Positions 26,601 through 39,474 are shown, numbered from the stretch's first letter. The stretch is 64,000 nucleotides of DNA from Syncephalis fuscata (GCA_025786725.1 JAHLTZ010000012.1:558001-622000); one strand, 5' to 3'. The notes: a model not told the origin generated them from the letters alone. A program made the numbers and translations.

Positions 26601-27496
26601 AACTGGGGCCTTCCCAATATAAACAGTGAGCCATTTGCCGGTGGTAACGCTGAGGGAGACTGGCCGCAAACTGTCGGCAACCAAATGGTATCGCCGCCGC
26701 TAAGCAAGCCGGTATCAGCAAGCTTCATTTCGCCGCAGGAACAAGTATTCAATACTGGTATGTACCCACATCAGCAGACTGCGTATGAACAGCCCGGATT
26801 AAGGGGCCGGCCAGTCAGTGCTACCAACGATGCGCCGGTTGGGCAGCGTGTAAGCGGCTTTATGCGCTCTAATCAAGAAGGTGGGGAGGATAAGCGACAG
26901 AGTAAGCCGCGCATAAGTGTTATGTCACGCTTGAGCCGTGCGATCGATGACAGCACAGGCCGGCGGCCCAATTCGCGCAGTGGAGGGCAAAGCATTACAG
27001 TGCTGACGCGTCAGTCTCATCTTTCTTCTACCGGTAATAATAATAATAGTAGTGGCCAAGAACGGATATCACTCGCGAGGCAACAGCGTCAACCGCACTC
27101 TTCTCTAGTTATGATGGCGGGTGTCCCCGAGGAACCGGAACGGAACCGGAACATACTGGTGCCCAAGCTTCTTGACTGGGTCAATCGTTATCTTGCCCAT
27201 GCCGGTTACCATGCAGGGGATCTAACGGGCGATTTACGATCTGGATTCTTATTTTACGTTTTGTTGAAGAGTTATCGGGTCATAAACTGACGGCAGTTAT
27301 TCCTGATGCTTGTGAAACAGGCCGACACGTTGATGATATGTCCACAGTATTCCACTTTTTGCATTCGCTTAACGTTGACACCAAAGACTTTACCACAGCT
27401 GATATTCTTATAGGCAATGAGGAGAAAGTAGTATCGATGTTATTATCGATTCAACGGGCTTTCCCCAGTAGTGTCCCTGCCGACTTTTATCAATGA
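23684..27496 (+). CDS. Boi1/Boi2/Pob1-like polarity scaffold: SH3-SAM-PH plus C-terminal calponin-homology domain; three apparent frameshifts
   Basis: Boi-family scaffolds link Cdc42, exocyst and actin at sites of polarised growth. Exon 1 (23684-23806) and exon 2 (from 23894) encode an N-terminal SH3: METVYALHDFVGENEDEISF, ending GLFPSNYVSVEKP. A long Ser/Pro-rich linker leads to a SAM domain (WNMQQVSNWLESVGLSSVIP, near 25060). The PH domain follows (GWLRRQTLGPVKVWKRRWFI), interrupted by an AT-rich intron at 26109-26258, and continues GYYGFRITPSNKHPDRRVQL. At the C-terminus LLDWVNRYLAHAGYHAGDL and STVFHFLHSLNVDTKDFTTA form a calponin-homology fold, unexpected in this family. Frame changes of -1 are needed in the CAA tract at about 25747-25775, between 25864 and 25905, and at 27262-27271. 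About 1,190 residues if repaired. The start lies in GCCATGG. Confidence 0.85.
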
Positions 27497-27929
27497 AGAT
27501 ATTGTAGTAACATACAATATCTTTTTTGGTAATATAGTATCAATATTAATAATGGTAGTGGTTGTGTGATCGTTATTAGCAATGGCTAATTGTTTATTCT
27601 ATTTTGTTTTTGTTTATCGCGAACTACTTTATTGTTTGGTATAGTTAAATAAGTAACACCATTCTTATTTTTCCCTTCTTTCTCTCCTCTCTCTCTTTCT
27701 CTCTACTTATAATCACTGATAAGTGCGTGTACTATTCACGTACATTTATATTCATTATTTCAAGTGTACGTATCATATGTTACGTAACACTATTTCAACT
27801 GCGATGGATGTGTGACGATAATTATAAATTGCTCAATTTGTTATAATTAACCAATTAATTACTAATTTATTAACATTAACATTATTATTAATTTATTAAC
27901 ATTATTAATTGGGTAATTATATTTATTAA
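27497..27929. other. Convergent 3' region, Boi-like gene and ELP4
   Basis: 3' UTRs of two convergent genes. It contains a CT-rich stretch near 27680-27710 and TTAATTAA-type runs around 27840-27925. No gene seen. Confidence 0.5.
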
Positions 27930-29440
27930 TTAAAAATCCAATGGATTATTCGTATTATTCCCACTACTTGCACAACCAAGACCCATCGATGGTCGCATTA
28001 CTTTGCCACGTTTTAATTCCTGCTTTGTATTTGTATCAGATTTTGATGCAGGTGTTGACCGACGTTCAGAAACACCGCCTTCTGGTGGTAAATGAAGTGT
28101 TTCCACCAATAGACCATGTCGCTTTTGACGAAATGCTAAATTCTCTCCTGCATGTCCGTATTTAACCAGAGTGGCTACGAGTGTATTAACACCGGCTGCT
28201 CGTCTAATATGTAGTGTGCCATGATATGCAGTTGCCGGATCACTGCTCATGGCTTTTTGTTCTTGTTCTATAATCAGCATGATATATAGGTGTGTTAGCA
28301 AGTGCATAATGTAATTATTGCATTAATAAACATTACCAGAAAATGAACGCAATTCAATAATTAAATCGGCACAATGCTCATATCGTCGAATCCATGCACT
28401 ATTTAAAGAAGATGCTGCCTCGTATAAATAAGCTGGTAGGGTAATCATTGCTACACCTAATGAATAGCGCAATAGACCACGAAGACTGTGTAAGAAACGG
28501 AATGTTGCCTATAGATGCTAGTGTAAGATAACAATACATCTATTGCTCTATTATTGCGTATGTTTACCTGTGGTGAAGCATTTGGCCAAGTAGGTGAAAT
28601 CATTGATTGAATAGCCACACGAAGAATACGACGTGGTGATGATGCACTAGCTTTATCGGCTACTGTCAATGAACTATATTCACTATCTATTTGTGCGGCA
28701 ATAGCAGCATATAACTGGGCATAGGGATCTTGTTCATCGTTATTAGCCTCTAGTGCCACCTTTGTAATATGTGGACTCGTTAAATGGGCTGCATCGATTG
28801 ATTTAGTAATATCAAATTTATGACAGAAAGTAGCAGCACCTAATAACACATTATTATAAACTACTCTCATTATATATATATATATATTACTAATAGCAAT
28901 ATTATTTACCAGTAGTTGACGGTGCAGTATTGGCAGAAGAGGCATCTACTTTACGAAGATGTTGATATCGCCATGCGATCTTCATTTGGTCACTATTATC
29001 ATTTGAATTGCCTTCGGTTTCTGTCGACGTCGGTGTAGGTGTCGATTCCTTTTTATGACCATCATCTCTCCATGGTGGAAGACATTGAAGTAGCGTATCT
29101 GGTGAATTATCGGCCGAGGCAACCAATAAACCATGGCCATGGGCTAATCCCTGAGCCATAAAATAGCGTAAAAGTAGCTGGGCATAACGTGTATGTTGGT
29201 CCTCTTTCACTAACAACAATGTACCAACGGGTAGACCACCACCTATAAAACGTGCCAATAGAGTTAATGTAATAACAATAATAATAATAGCTGTCATATT
29301 TGTATTGCTGTTATTTAAAGGATATCATCAAGAGAAGAGACGCCGGTCGATGTTAATAGCTGTGTATTATATACAGATAGGCGTGTTCCTTGAGGCAGGG
29401 CAGGTTGACTTGCCGGTGTACGTCGTTGAAAGGCACTCAT
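27930..29440 (-). CDS. ELP4: Elongator complex protein 4 (Elp4, PAXNEB)
   Basis: Subunit of the Elp4-5-6 RecA-like ring of Elongator, needed for wobble-uridine modification of tRNA. Exon 1 reads MSAFQRRTPASQPALPQGTR and ends STGVSSLDDIL at the splice. The next exon begins with the family signature GGGLPVGTLLLVKEDQHTRY and YFMAQGLAHGHGLLVASAD. Later exons carry RILRVAIQSMISPTWP, FLHSLRGLLRYSLGVAMITL and AGVNTLVATLVKYGHAGENL. The C-terminus LLVETLHLPPEGGVSERRST is diagnostic for Elp4, and the protein ends NTNNPLDF. Four coding exons give about 440 residues, close to yeast Elp4. No lesion seen. The start codon at 29440 is only 99 bases from the start of the divergent coiled-coil gene, so they share a promoter region. 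Confidence 0.92.
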
Positions 29441-29539
29441 CGTTGTTACAAGTGCAAGATTTTAAGTTAAAAGCAATATAAAAGAAGAAAGTTTATTAAA
29501 TGTTTTATTTTATTTGTTTTATTTCTGTTTTTGTTCACC

Positions 29540-30390
29540 ATGGAGGATGAAATAGCCACTATTAGTACTAAAGACCTGCGGGTAAGCTATTCGTGTTATA
29601 GCAAGTATTAATAAACATATTAAATGATCATATAACGGTAATAGCAACGTAATGATGCGGTTAAAGCCGAATGTCTTTGTATTCAACAGAATCTTGCTGA
29701 AATTCAGGCGTAGGTTGACGAGCTATTGTTACAACCTAGACTAATACAGTATGGTAATTAGTACTATAAGCCAAGGCGTATCTAGTCGAAAAGCTGCTAT
29801 AACGTGTATAAAAGATGTCGGTTATTAGTATATAATTAATGATATAACCGCTTATATTCTATATAGTTTATAGGCACAGTCCATAAAGTTAAATACATGC
29901 AAATAACTCAAAAAGAGTTAAAAGACGAAATCTATAGTGTTAAGAAGCAACAATTACAGTATCAAACGTATGTAATTTAGTTATATATAAGCAGTAACAA
30001 TAGTGATAACATGGCATTTAATAGAAAATATCTAAACTTCAAGTCGATGTTGATCGTTTAGATAACCAAACTGTAGTTGTTATGACTTCAGTCGGTGGAT
30101 TAGAGAAACTTGCCGATAATTGTTTAAAAAGTAACTAATAACTAACTATTAGTTAACCAATTGATTAAAGGACTGTTTATTTATTGATATTAATTAGATA
30201 ATAATACCACTGACGATCAAGCACCCATTGAGCAGAATGAAGGTAGTATTTATTATCGTTATTATTATAATGTAGTGTACAATAGCTAATATTTAATGTA
30301 TTATTAATAGATGCGCGTCAACAACAAATTGAAGCATTGAAAGCTGAAATTGCCAGTTTAGAAGCAAATTTAAAAGAAGTTCAGAAATAA
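29540..30390 (+). CDS. Coiled-coil protein of about 170 aa, family not recognised
   Basis: Short multi-exon gene starting CACCATGGAGG with MEDEIATISTKDLR. Exon 2 reads QRNDAVKAECLCIQQNLAEI. Later exons give TQKELKDEIYSVKKQQLQYQ, then KISKLQVDVDRLDNQTVVVM, then DDQAPIEQNE, and a last exon with heptads, ARQQQIEALKAEIASLEANL, ending KEVQK. The protein is almost entirely helical and hydrophilic, like a subunit of a small coiled-coil complex. The structure between 29700 and 29875 is uncertain: continuing exon 2 meets a TAG at 29711-29713, but a GTAGGT donor at the same place, with acceptors at 29748 or 29762, removes it and gives typical intron sizes. I do not assign a function. Confidence 0.6.
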
Positions 30391-30465
30391 ACTGTACAAT
30401 AATAGTTTATTAACTAATCGATTAACTATATTGTAATAAATAAAAGTGGATAATAACTATACTAT

Positions 30466-33400
30466 TTATCTTTTTATAAGCATGGATTGTAGTTCAAATT
30501 TTAACATTTCTTGATAACAAATAAGTCGCTGTTGTTCAATATACTCTTGACTTAATCGCGTACTTAGTACACGTCCCGTGGTGATAGCTCTGTCTCTAAC
30601 CTTGCGTCGAATCGGTACACTCATCGATAGTTGAAGGAATAGACGCGTGTCCGCATCGATTTTAAGCTTAAGCTTTGCTAGTTGTGAAGCAATGCTATGT
30701 AGCTGATTATTAATGATTGTGCGACGTTGAACCAACTCTTCTGGAGTAGCCTGAACACAAGGGGCCGGTGTAAGTTTAATCGAACGATAAATGGCTACAT
30801 GGTTGATTTTAAACATCCAATCGGTTATTGCTTCCTCGCTGCCTGTACGTAGTAGCCATTGCTGGCCATCTGGTAGACAAAGTCGAAGAACATATGGATA
30901 CTTGGTATAGCTATGATCGATAATACAGATGGCATCCTTTAATGAGCAGATCTCAATGGGTGGCGGCACTGGATGCTGATACTATTAAATATAAAACATA
31001 AACTAGTTAGTTAGTTATTAATATAACTAGTGTATTAATTACTTACTGGATCAGTTAATACACTGCCGGCCATAGGTAAAATAGATTGATGATTTGGATC
31101 ACGGAACCATGCTACATCAGGAAAGAGAAATAGCTGTGAACCACAAAGCGCCAACCAATAGTGAACCCATGAACGTTGGCCGCTTCGATGGCCACTTTCA
31201 ATCTGATCCAATTTACGAATCACTAGGTCTTGCTTACTGCAAAGCAATTGTACATGGGAGTTCTGTTCACTGCCCGGCATGCTATGACTTGGAAGTAGCG
31301 ATAATGAATATTCCGTTGGATGATTGCCAATCGATGAAGCAAGACTTGGTTTAATGCCGGAAATACGAAGAAAACAGGCACTTTGTGATATAGATTGCGT
31401 ATTGGATGGCTTAGAATTATTTGGGGTAAAGCTATACTGATCAGCTTTTGGAATAGTTAGCTGAGGCTTTAATTTCCCTTTATTGGCCTATCATTAACAA
31501 CAATATTAATACAAATCCAGTTAATAAATATTACAATAATTTACACTTACCTGTTGCATATAACGCTGAGGTGACTTGACACTATTAGAATTAGTGCGGT
31601 TTCTTCCCAAAAACCGACCAAGAATATTGCCATGGTTATCAATATTCGTATCACCATTATTACGCTGATTAATTTGTTGTTCACCAGCATGAGAAAGCTT
31701 GGTGGTCACAATATTATCATATATAATCTAACAAAAACAATATAAATATACACTATAATTAATAGATGCTATAAATACAACTTACTTCTAAAAACTCCGA
31801 CGCAACAAACTGTGTCTTATCAGTTGAATTAACCTGGTTAATAAACTGTTCAAAATTAATACATTGATGTGCATCAGATCCATGCATATCAGCATGAAGT
31901 AACAGGATCGAAAATGCAGTTGAATAAACAACATCTATTAATAGTAACATATAAGTAATTATATAATAGCAATAGTATTGCTTACCAATAGATGGAAACA
32001 TATCTGGATTACATTCATGGAAGCGATTCGAGAAAGCAATAAGAATACAGTCAACCTTTTCTGGCTGTCTTGGTAAAGGTATATCCAACAATAGAGCACT
32101 AATCATAGCCGTGTTAATAGATAAATATATATACACACAAAATGAATCCCCCTTACCGTAAAGCCAAATCAATTGATGTTTCAGCAAAATCAAAATGCTT
32201 AAGATACGTAATTAGTATCAATAATGGACTACTCTTATGATTAAACATTCTAAATAGTTTAATTAGTATTTATCGCTTAAATAAGCTACACTTACTTTTG
32301 CTGTTCCGATTCATTCGATATCTGATTCGATACACTAGTGCTATTTACGTGTTGACTCAAACTATTGTAAGATGCTTGATAGCTGCCCTGTACACCAAAA
32401 TGACAAGTACGAGCCAAATAAGCATTATAATAATTATTGGGCGGTTGAGATGTTGATGCAGTAGCAGTAGCGATGGCAGTAGCAGTAGCGGTAGTAGTAC
32501 CAGTGATCGATGCTGCATTATTCAGCATAGTGTTCATCGATGAGGCCATTGGAATAGAAGCATCCTTTAATTGTTGATCAATAGATAAAACTGAACTATT
32601 ATTATTATTATTATCGCATAATGTATTAGAATGCGTGCCTTGAGTAGCATTCTTATTAACATTCAATGAATCATTATTAATATTACTAGTAATGTTGTTA
32701 TCTAATGATATCGATGGATGTTCATTCCAATAAACTTGGTTCCATGGTGGTAGCTTTTCCCAATCTATTTGTGGATACTCAGTCACCGGTGACAATGGCG
32801 TCTTTTTATCATTGACATTCGACAACATTGAAAGTGTTGTCGTATTCATATGAAGTGATAGTGCATCCACTGTATCAGATGATGTATCATCTAATGGTGT
32901 CCCCGTTAACATAGCATTGCGTAGCGTAGATATTCTATGAGTAAGCGTTTTGTTTGCTTGATGACTCAATGATTGATCAGCTAAAGATACTTCATGAATA
33001 GCCGGTTGAGAATGAGATCGTTGATGATTTACAACAAGTGTTTTGTTAATAGCTGGATCAGATGTTGTACGAGTATGCAATGCCGTATTATTATGCGTAT
33101 TACTAGTCATATTAGTAGTATTTGTTGTAGTGCAATGCCTTGAAGAAGATTGAACTGAACTGAAGGTCGATTCAGGTAATTTAAGGTGATAACTACTATT
33201 GCTATTGCTATTACTAGTATTGCTAGCATTCTTGATGGCTGATGTAGAGGCTTTCAATGAACTCTTCTGCATATTCACTTTACTAGTATTAACCATTAGT
33301 GGTGGATGACGAGATACAGCCATTGCCTGAGAACTAGTAGGCGGAATGACCACTTGTGGTATATTCTTACAAGATACTGTATTATCGCCCATAGACATTT

Positions 33401-36151
33401 TATTAAATGTTGGATAGGCCATGGATAGACTTGATGACTTTCTATGTGTCTTTCTTTGCTTTAAAGTAACATTAAATTTAGTAGATGCAGTATTAACAAT
33501 ACTAGATTGTAATGTTAATTGAGTTGGTTGATCATTGAACTCTCTTGGTAGTGTTGTACCAGATAGATGTTGACTATCCACAATAGGCACTGATGCAGAC
33601 CGTGAATGTCTAAAAGGCACCTCTCTACCATCATATAACGATGATGTAGACTGGGCATTTGATGTTGATTGCTGATGGTAGTGATGAAGTTCTCCAATAC
33701 TGGCCATTCTAGTGGATCGCATATTGTCCATCAAAGGACGTTGACCTGGTGGAGGAGCAGGCTTTTTATTAAACACAATCCGGGCCTTTTGACCTTGTAC
33801 TGATATAATACGTATACCTGCCGTACTAGGCGTACTCAATGGAGTATCAGTATCATTAATAGCTAGTTGATATAGCTCGCTGTTTTGTATAGTATCATTT
33901 ATAGATATACGTTCAGAAGTATTCTCTACTGCCTTATCTAAAAATGCTTCCGATAAACGTTCACATATAATTTCTCGAAGTTCATCTACTACCGGTTTTT
34001 CCACTGCTATTACTGGATTTGAAGACAATTCTGTACTATTCGCTGAATGTGTATCCAATTTTGCATTAAAAGAAGACCGTTTACTTCTTAGTGTATCGGC
34101 TACACCTAATACACCACTATTCCTTCTTTGTCGACGAGATTTAACACGAGAGGCCATTGATGATTGTCGACGCACACTAGACGGCGACTCATCTACTGTA
34201 TTCATATCACTTTTAGTCGATTCAACTAATTCAGATGTACATTTTAAATCTACTTGTTGAAGCAATCCACCTAATGTAATATCGTTTGAATTGACCGGTG
34301 ATGTTATTAGGCTAGAATGATTACTATCCATAGTAGATATTTGAGATAGTGATGCTGATGATAAATCTTCAGATATTGAAGAGTTAATTGAATGTGATGA
34401 TATAGAAAGTAGCGTATTGGATCTATTTGAAATAGCCGTTGTTACAGATATGGTTCTATGATGAGGTGACACAGTACGTCGTAGTGGATAGAGGTCGGTA
34501 TAAATGTAGATGGTGATATATTGGATGATGTAAATAGTCCATTCATTAATAAATTTAATTCTGATTTAAATGCCGTCACTGGTGTCATTGTGGATGTAGT
34601 CGATGTTGTAGTCACTATTGATGATAATGATGACGATGATGATGATTTAGGAATAACTAAAGAGGATCGACGATCAAATGAGTGTAATTGTGATCTTTTC
34701 ATTATGACATCATTCTGCCAATGACCGGATGATGTTAAAGCATGAGGGATTCTTTCAGGTAATTTGAGATCCATGACATCATTGGATCCAAAATCACAAT
34801 TGATTGATTTACGTACATCATAGACGGCAATACTGCCATCACTATTACTATTGCCATCAATATTACCATGATGGCTAATAAGATCTGGATCATAAAAGGA
34901 TGATAATGATAGGATAGAATTATCAAGAGAGAGTGATGCTTGTGACAGTTTAGGTTCATCCAATACAAATATAGGTAATCTTCTAGTCAGTGTAAGTAGA
35001 CGTTGTGTTACTTCATGAGTTTCCCGTAAGTGTTCTTCGGCTTCCTCAAGCATACGAAGTTCATCACGTACTCGGGCTGATTCACTACTGCTACTATGAG
35101 GTGAATGTTGAGTATCTGGACTATTCAACTCTTCTCCTTCTTGTTGTTCATTACTATGCTTATGGCGATCTAATAGTTTATTCATATGAATAGTGTCTTC
35201 ATTATTTGACGATATAGAGTCATCTTCACTATCAGTGCCATTACAGAAATAGGAATCCAATAAATCATTTACTTCAATATCATTTCTAACAATGGTGTAA
35301 CTGTTAGATTGGAAGAATTAGATGCTATACTTTTATCCATCAATATATCTGTAGTATCTATTAATATATAATATTAATATATAGTATTAGTATTAATAGA
35401 ATAGTATTGTTTGTTTGTTTACTAGCTTACTTGGTATAAAAGGTAATTTAGTTGTATTTATTACCGACTTGTTAACAGTATTAGATACGTTAGTGGATGT
35501 TGTTGAAGTAGACGGTGTATTTTTGGTGGTATCATATTTAGCAATTAAAAGTGCTACACCATTCTTAACTGGTGGTTTATGCTGGTTTTTAGGTTCCTCA
35601 GTCTTGGTGTTAATAGTTGTGGAGGTGGTTATAGTCAATGGCACCTTCTCTTGTTGATTTAATTGATTTTTCTTTGTTAATTGACTCGATTCAAACTTGG
35701 CCACTAATGCTGATGTGACATTTAATTTATGTGATGTATTCTGATGTTGTGTATTAATTACTTTTACATCATTAGCGTTTTCCATAATAGTTAACATTTT
35801 ACCATCACTATTACTATGATGACTATTAACACTCAATATTGAATCTTCTTCATATGCTGACTCTGTATCACTATCCATTGAAATACTACGATTGCGTCGT
35901 TTTCCTGTACGTCTTTTACGTCTTTCCATTGCATCTTGCATAAGACGCTGTTTAGTAAGGGCGGTGTTTGCTATTTCACTGCGCAACATATCGGTCTTTT
36001 CATTGCGTGCTGCTGCTTCTTTCTTTGCTAATAAGCGCATTTCTTTTTCAAGTTGTCTCGGACGATACAAAGGACGAGAAGTGTTGCTGTCTGATACTCC
36101 GTTCATATCCTGTCCCAACGATTGTATAATTGTATTGGATTCCCGTCTCAT
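30466..36151 (-). CDS. Sec7-PH Arf guanine-nucleotide exchange factor-like protein 1 (two apparent frameshifts)
   Basis: Large protein, about 1,700 residues. The N-terminal exon (36151 to about 35437) reads MRRESNTIIQSLGQDMNGVS and is Ser/Asn/Thr-rich with basic patches. A 2.2-kb Ser/Thr-rich exon follows. The C-terminal half of a Sec7 domain lies at about 32250-31760: LILITYLKHFDFAETSIDLA, IPLPRQPEKVDCILIAFSNR, FHECNPDMFPS and STAFSILLLHADMHGSDAHQ. A PH domain at about 31280-30770 contains QRSWVHYWLALCGSQLFLFP and LRTGSEEAITDWMFKINHVA, then a helical tail ends FELQSMLIKR. Sec7 proteins activate Arf GTPases on membranes, with PH giving lipid binding. I cannot find the catalytic glutamate loop (GEYLG-like). 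Frame changes of -1 are needed at about 35280-35330 and 34500-34540. The gene resembles fungal Yel1/EFA6-type Sec7-PH proteins more than the large Golgi GEFs. Confidence 0.82.
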
Positions 36152-36159
36152 AGCTGAGT

Positions 36160-37034
36160 TTTAATACAAAACAATCTACGAAACACTTTAAAACCGTTCT
36201 GCATTAGTATAAAGTATCGGGCAATTACGATTGCTCGTAGAAAGTACCCTTCAACTGCCACTTACCTATTACTGTGAAGTGAAACTGTATAATATAAATG
36301 CCGAATAGTAGTAATACTATGGAGTAATTGCTGTGTGCTATAGTTGCTGGTTGCTAATAGTAGTTGCTAATAGTAGTTGCTAATAGTAGTAGGAGTGGTA
36401 AAAGTGGTAGCGTCGACCAGCGACTATAGCTTAATTCAATAAAGATAAAAAACAAGAGAATAGTGCAATAGACCAAAAAGTATTCAAGTCACAGTTCAAG
36501 TTGGAATAAGACACAGATATATTTAACGGGTCAAGTGCAGCCAGAAACAAAGACTAAATAAAAAGGAAATGTAAGGTGTGTGTGTGTGAGAAACAGTAAT
36601 TGCTCTAATAATAATTATAATAGTACAGTTAATAATACTATATTACTATTTATTGTATGGTCATGTTCATCAAGGTAGAAACAACTTGTTTGTGACGGAG
36701 TAAGGGGCTATTGTTGTTCAGTTAGAGAATATGTTACATATACAACATAGATACACACACACACACGATACAGATACGGCCTTCGTTTTGTACACCTGTT
36801 TATTATGTCCATATCGGTTTCACTCCATGCTTGTACCATCTAAAAATGGACCCAAACATCAATATTAAACTAGATTTACATTATAAACAAAGAATGTTTT
36901 CATATAATGAAATAACAAGAACTAATAATAGTAATGAACAATATCTGTATCACTGAATAGATTCAAAGTCTGGTACTTCATCTATCGCGTAATACAATAG
37001 TGGCAGTATAATAATGATGTAATAGGAATCATTA
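36160..37034. other. Upstream region of Sec7-PH gene 1
   Basis: Promoter and leader of the Sec7-PH gene (reading leftward) and the 3' flank of the F-box-like gene. It contains three tandem copies of a TTGCTAATAGTAG unit at about 36350-36392 and CA/TG dinucleotide tracts near 36575 and 36752. No coding exon seen. Confidence 0.5.
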
Positions 37035-38500
37035 TCATAGAATAATAGGTAGATGGGCCGATGATCCTTCAGATGTTTCACTCATAGGCGATAGAAAACC
37101 TGGTGGCAAAGGTTTGGTTTCATTGTCTTCGGCAGTAGATAATCGGTGCCACTCAGCCGGATTCATAATAGTGGGTTCCCATTGACCATCAGGACGTAAT
37201 TCAAGTGTATGAGGTGGACAGTCAGTCCATTTCTCTATAATTGACAAAAAACATCAAAGGAGACGGCATATTTGACGGCACTGTTATCGGCTACATCATA
37301 GTGACACGGCACGATGTCGAGCCATTCAAAATCACTGAGTGCTACAAACCATCCTAGTCTAAATTCTGCCAAGTCATCCAGTGCGCGTACCCAATGACAC
37401 AGTCGCCAACGTAGCCATAAATCAGCACTGTCCCAACAACGTGTGCAAAATCGTCCTAAATCGGCACCATCACGTATGACTAGTGTGTTATCGGAACGGC
37501 CACAGCGTAAACAGATGGGTGGTTTAAAACGCGGCGATGTTAAAGCGACCCAGCGATGAAATGATGATGGTCTAATAACATCCTCAGAAGCAATTTCTGG
37601 CTGACCAGTATTGGTGGCGGTGGCAGTACGGCGTGCTGCATATCTAGCAAGTACCGTAGTGTCCATGGCCCATGGTAAATGGGCCGGGGGCATTTCTGGC
37701 CCATAACGCAACGCAAATAGTCGTTTGGCATCATCAGTCTGCCACATTGTTATTGCATCGTAAAAGATGTAGGAAACACCGCGTAGTGCTAGACACTCAG
37801 TTTTGTCGGGCTGCATAAATGTAATAATAAGCTTGACAATTTCTCTCGGTAATCGACGTCCTGGCATATCTTGCGTCGATTGGTGTTGGCGTGAACGTCT
37901 TAATGCCGTAATCTGTGGCAATTTAGCATACGATATTTCTGATGCACTACCATCTGCTTCTTTTGATTTAATGATATCTCCTAATGCTATATTAAACAAA
38001 CTTCTAGTCTGTAACTTGGAAGATGTTGTTCTATTTGAAACTACGGCAGTAATATCGCTAATAATTGCTCGTTTAGATTTTTTAACTACTGATTTTATAA
38101 GCTGTGTTTGTTCCGCAACAATAGGTTCATTTCTAGAACAGCCTTCGACCAAGTCAATGATTTCTGGCTTGGTATCTACGCGGTTGCCTTTTCTTTTGCG
38201 TGGTCCTCTTGGCCATATTGGTACACCTATATCAACGCTTACATTCTCCTCTACTTGATAACAGTCCATTTCATCTGACGAGTCGTCTAGTGTAATAATT
38301 GCCATAGCTGGTGATAGCGGGTCGTATGTATTGCGTTCAGGTTTTGTTTGTTCACAATGATGGTTGTAGTTGTATTTTCTTTGTTCAACTAGTCGTCGGC
38401 CTGCTCTTCTTCGAGATTTTACCCGTCGACCGTCAATAGCACGCCTATTGGTGTGACTTCCTTCATTAGAGCGCATCTTGCTATAGGGATGGAATAACAT
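37035..38500 (-). CDS. F-box-like protein with zinc-knuckle and two SUMO-interacting-like motifs (one apparent frameshift)
   Basis: About 485 residues. The first ATG in the open frame is at 38500 (MLFHPYSKMRSNEGSHTNRR); an AG just upstream at 38513-38514 suggests an intron before it, so an upstream start is possible. The basic N-terminus (RRVKSRRRAGRR) is followed by two acidic-flanked hydrophobic cores, AIITLDDSSDEMD and PEIIDLVEG, which fit the SUMO-interacting motif pattern. An F-box-like helix set follows: RRLPREIVKLIITFMQPDK and ALRGVSYIFYDAITMW. A four-cysteine zinc knuckle then reads CLRCGRSDNTLVIRDGADLG plus RFCTRCW. The C-terminal part continues after a -1 shift at the A6 run 37246-37251 (SFDVF, then LSIIEKWTDCPPHTLEL) to SSAHLPIIL. 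F-box proteins are SCF ligase adaptors. The family is not recognised beyond that. Confidence 0.65.
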
Positions 38501-39474
38501 AGAGTGCAAGCCTGCAAGAAATGTACTATAAATATAATGTGACAAAGAAAAATAAAGAAAAATAAGTATAATTAATAGACTGCCTTGAACAGTCTTTTAT
38601 TAGTATGACGAACACGCTCCTGAGTCATCGTCCCTTGAAATGACATGGTAGTAATCTACGTGGATTTACATCGCTGTCTATTGCGTGTAGCACATGTAGA
38701 CTGTTTCAATTATTATTAATCTTGTTTAATTGTTAGATGAATGTGTTGTAATTAAAATAAAAAATATTGTTTATAACATAATATAAAATACTAAGATAAC
38801 ATATAATCAATACAATGCAGTATAATATGATATGATACTCAACCAATAATTACACTGACATAGCTTTATTGCATAGTGTAGAAAAAGAAACTAGAGCTAT
38901 AGAGCGAGAGAGAGAGAGAGAGAGATGAAAAAGAACAAATGCTTCAACTTATCTATTGTTGAACTGGCCAAAAAACGACAGTATACGATGGTGGGATGGT
39001 GCATTACGACAAGATGTAAAGAGAAATTAGAGGAGACATTAATGAAAACAATCTAAGGAAACGCCAGTAGCATTGGAATGCTTACAAGAAGAAAAAGTTA
39101 CAAAGCATAAAGTAAATGCAAGTTCGACGACCAAGCTTCAATCAACAATTGTAGACTAGCCCGCTTACGCCATCAATATACCACTGGTGATGGTCAGCCC
39201 GTCCCTTACAATGGTAAGAGCCAGTCCAACCGGAAATAAAAGGTGTTATCAACAGTTGATTAGGAAAAGGTAAGTGGTATATTGCTGGGTAAAGTGGTCC
39301 CGTACTACTTGATGTGAATTACTTGGCTTAAGCAAATGGCTATATAGAATACAAAAGCGATTAATATTTAGCATGTATGCAGTGTACAGTGCATATATAT
39401 ACATACATTATCCATATAGCCTTTGAGTGAATCTAGCGGCATAGTCTCGCCAAGACGACGCATGCCAGCAGCAG
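38501..39474. other. Intergenic region with (AG)n tract
   Basis: Near 38580-38645 on the minus strand lies a short open stretch, MSFQGTMTQERVRHTNKRLF, that could be a first exon of the F-box-like gene, though no clean donor is seen. An AG microsatellite lies at about 38905-38925. At 39425-39490 on the minus strand a reading SRRILAAAGMRRLGETMPLD extends past the stop of the next gene after a -1 shift. Otherwise nothing recognisable. Confidence 0.4.

Noticed and set aside
29711-29713. In-frame TAG in the coiled-coil gene, suggesting a broken gene or stop-codon recoding
   Set aside because: A GTAGGT donor overlaps the TAG, and downstream acceptors give introns of normal size and an open frame; no other gene here needs TAG to be read as sense.
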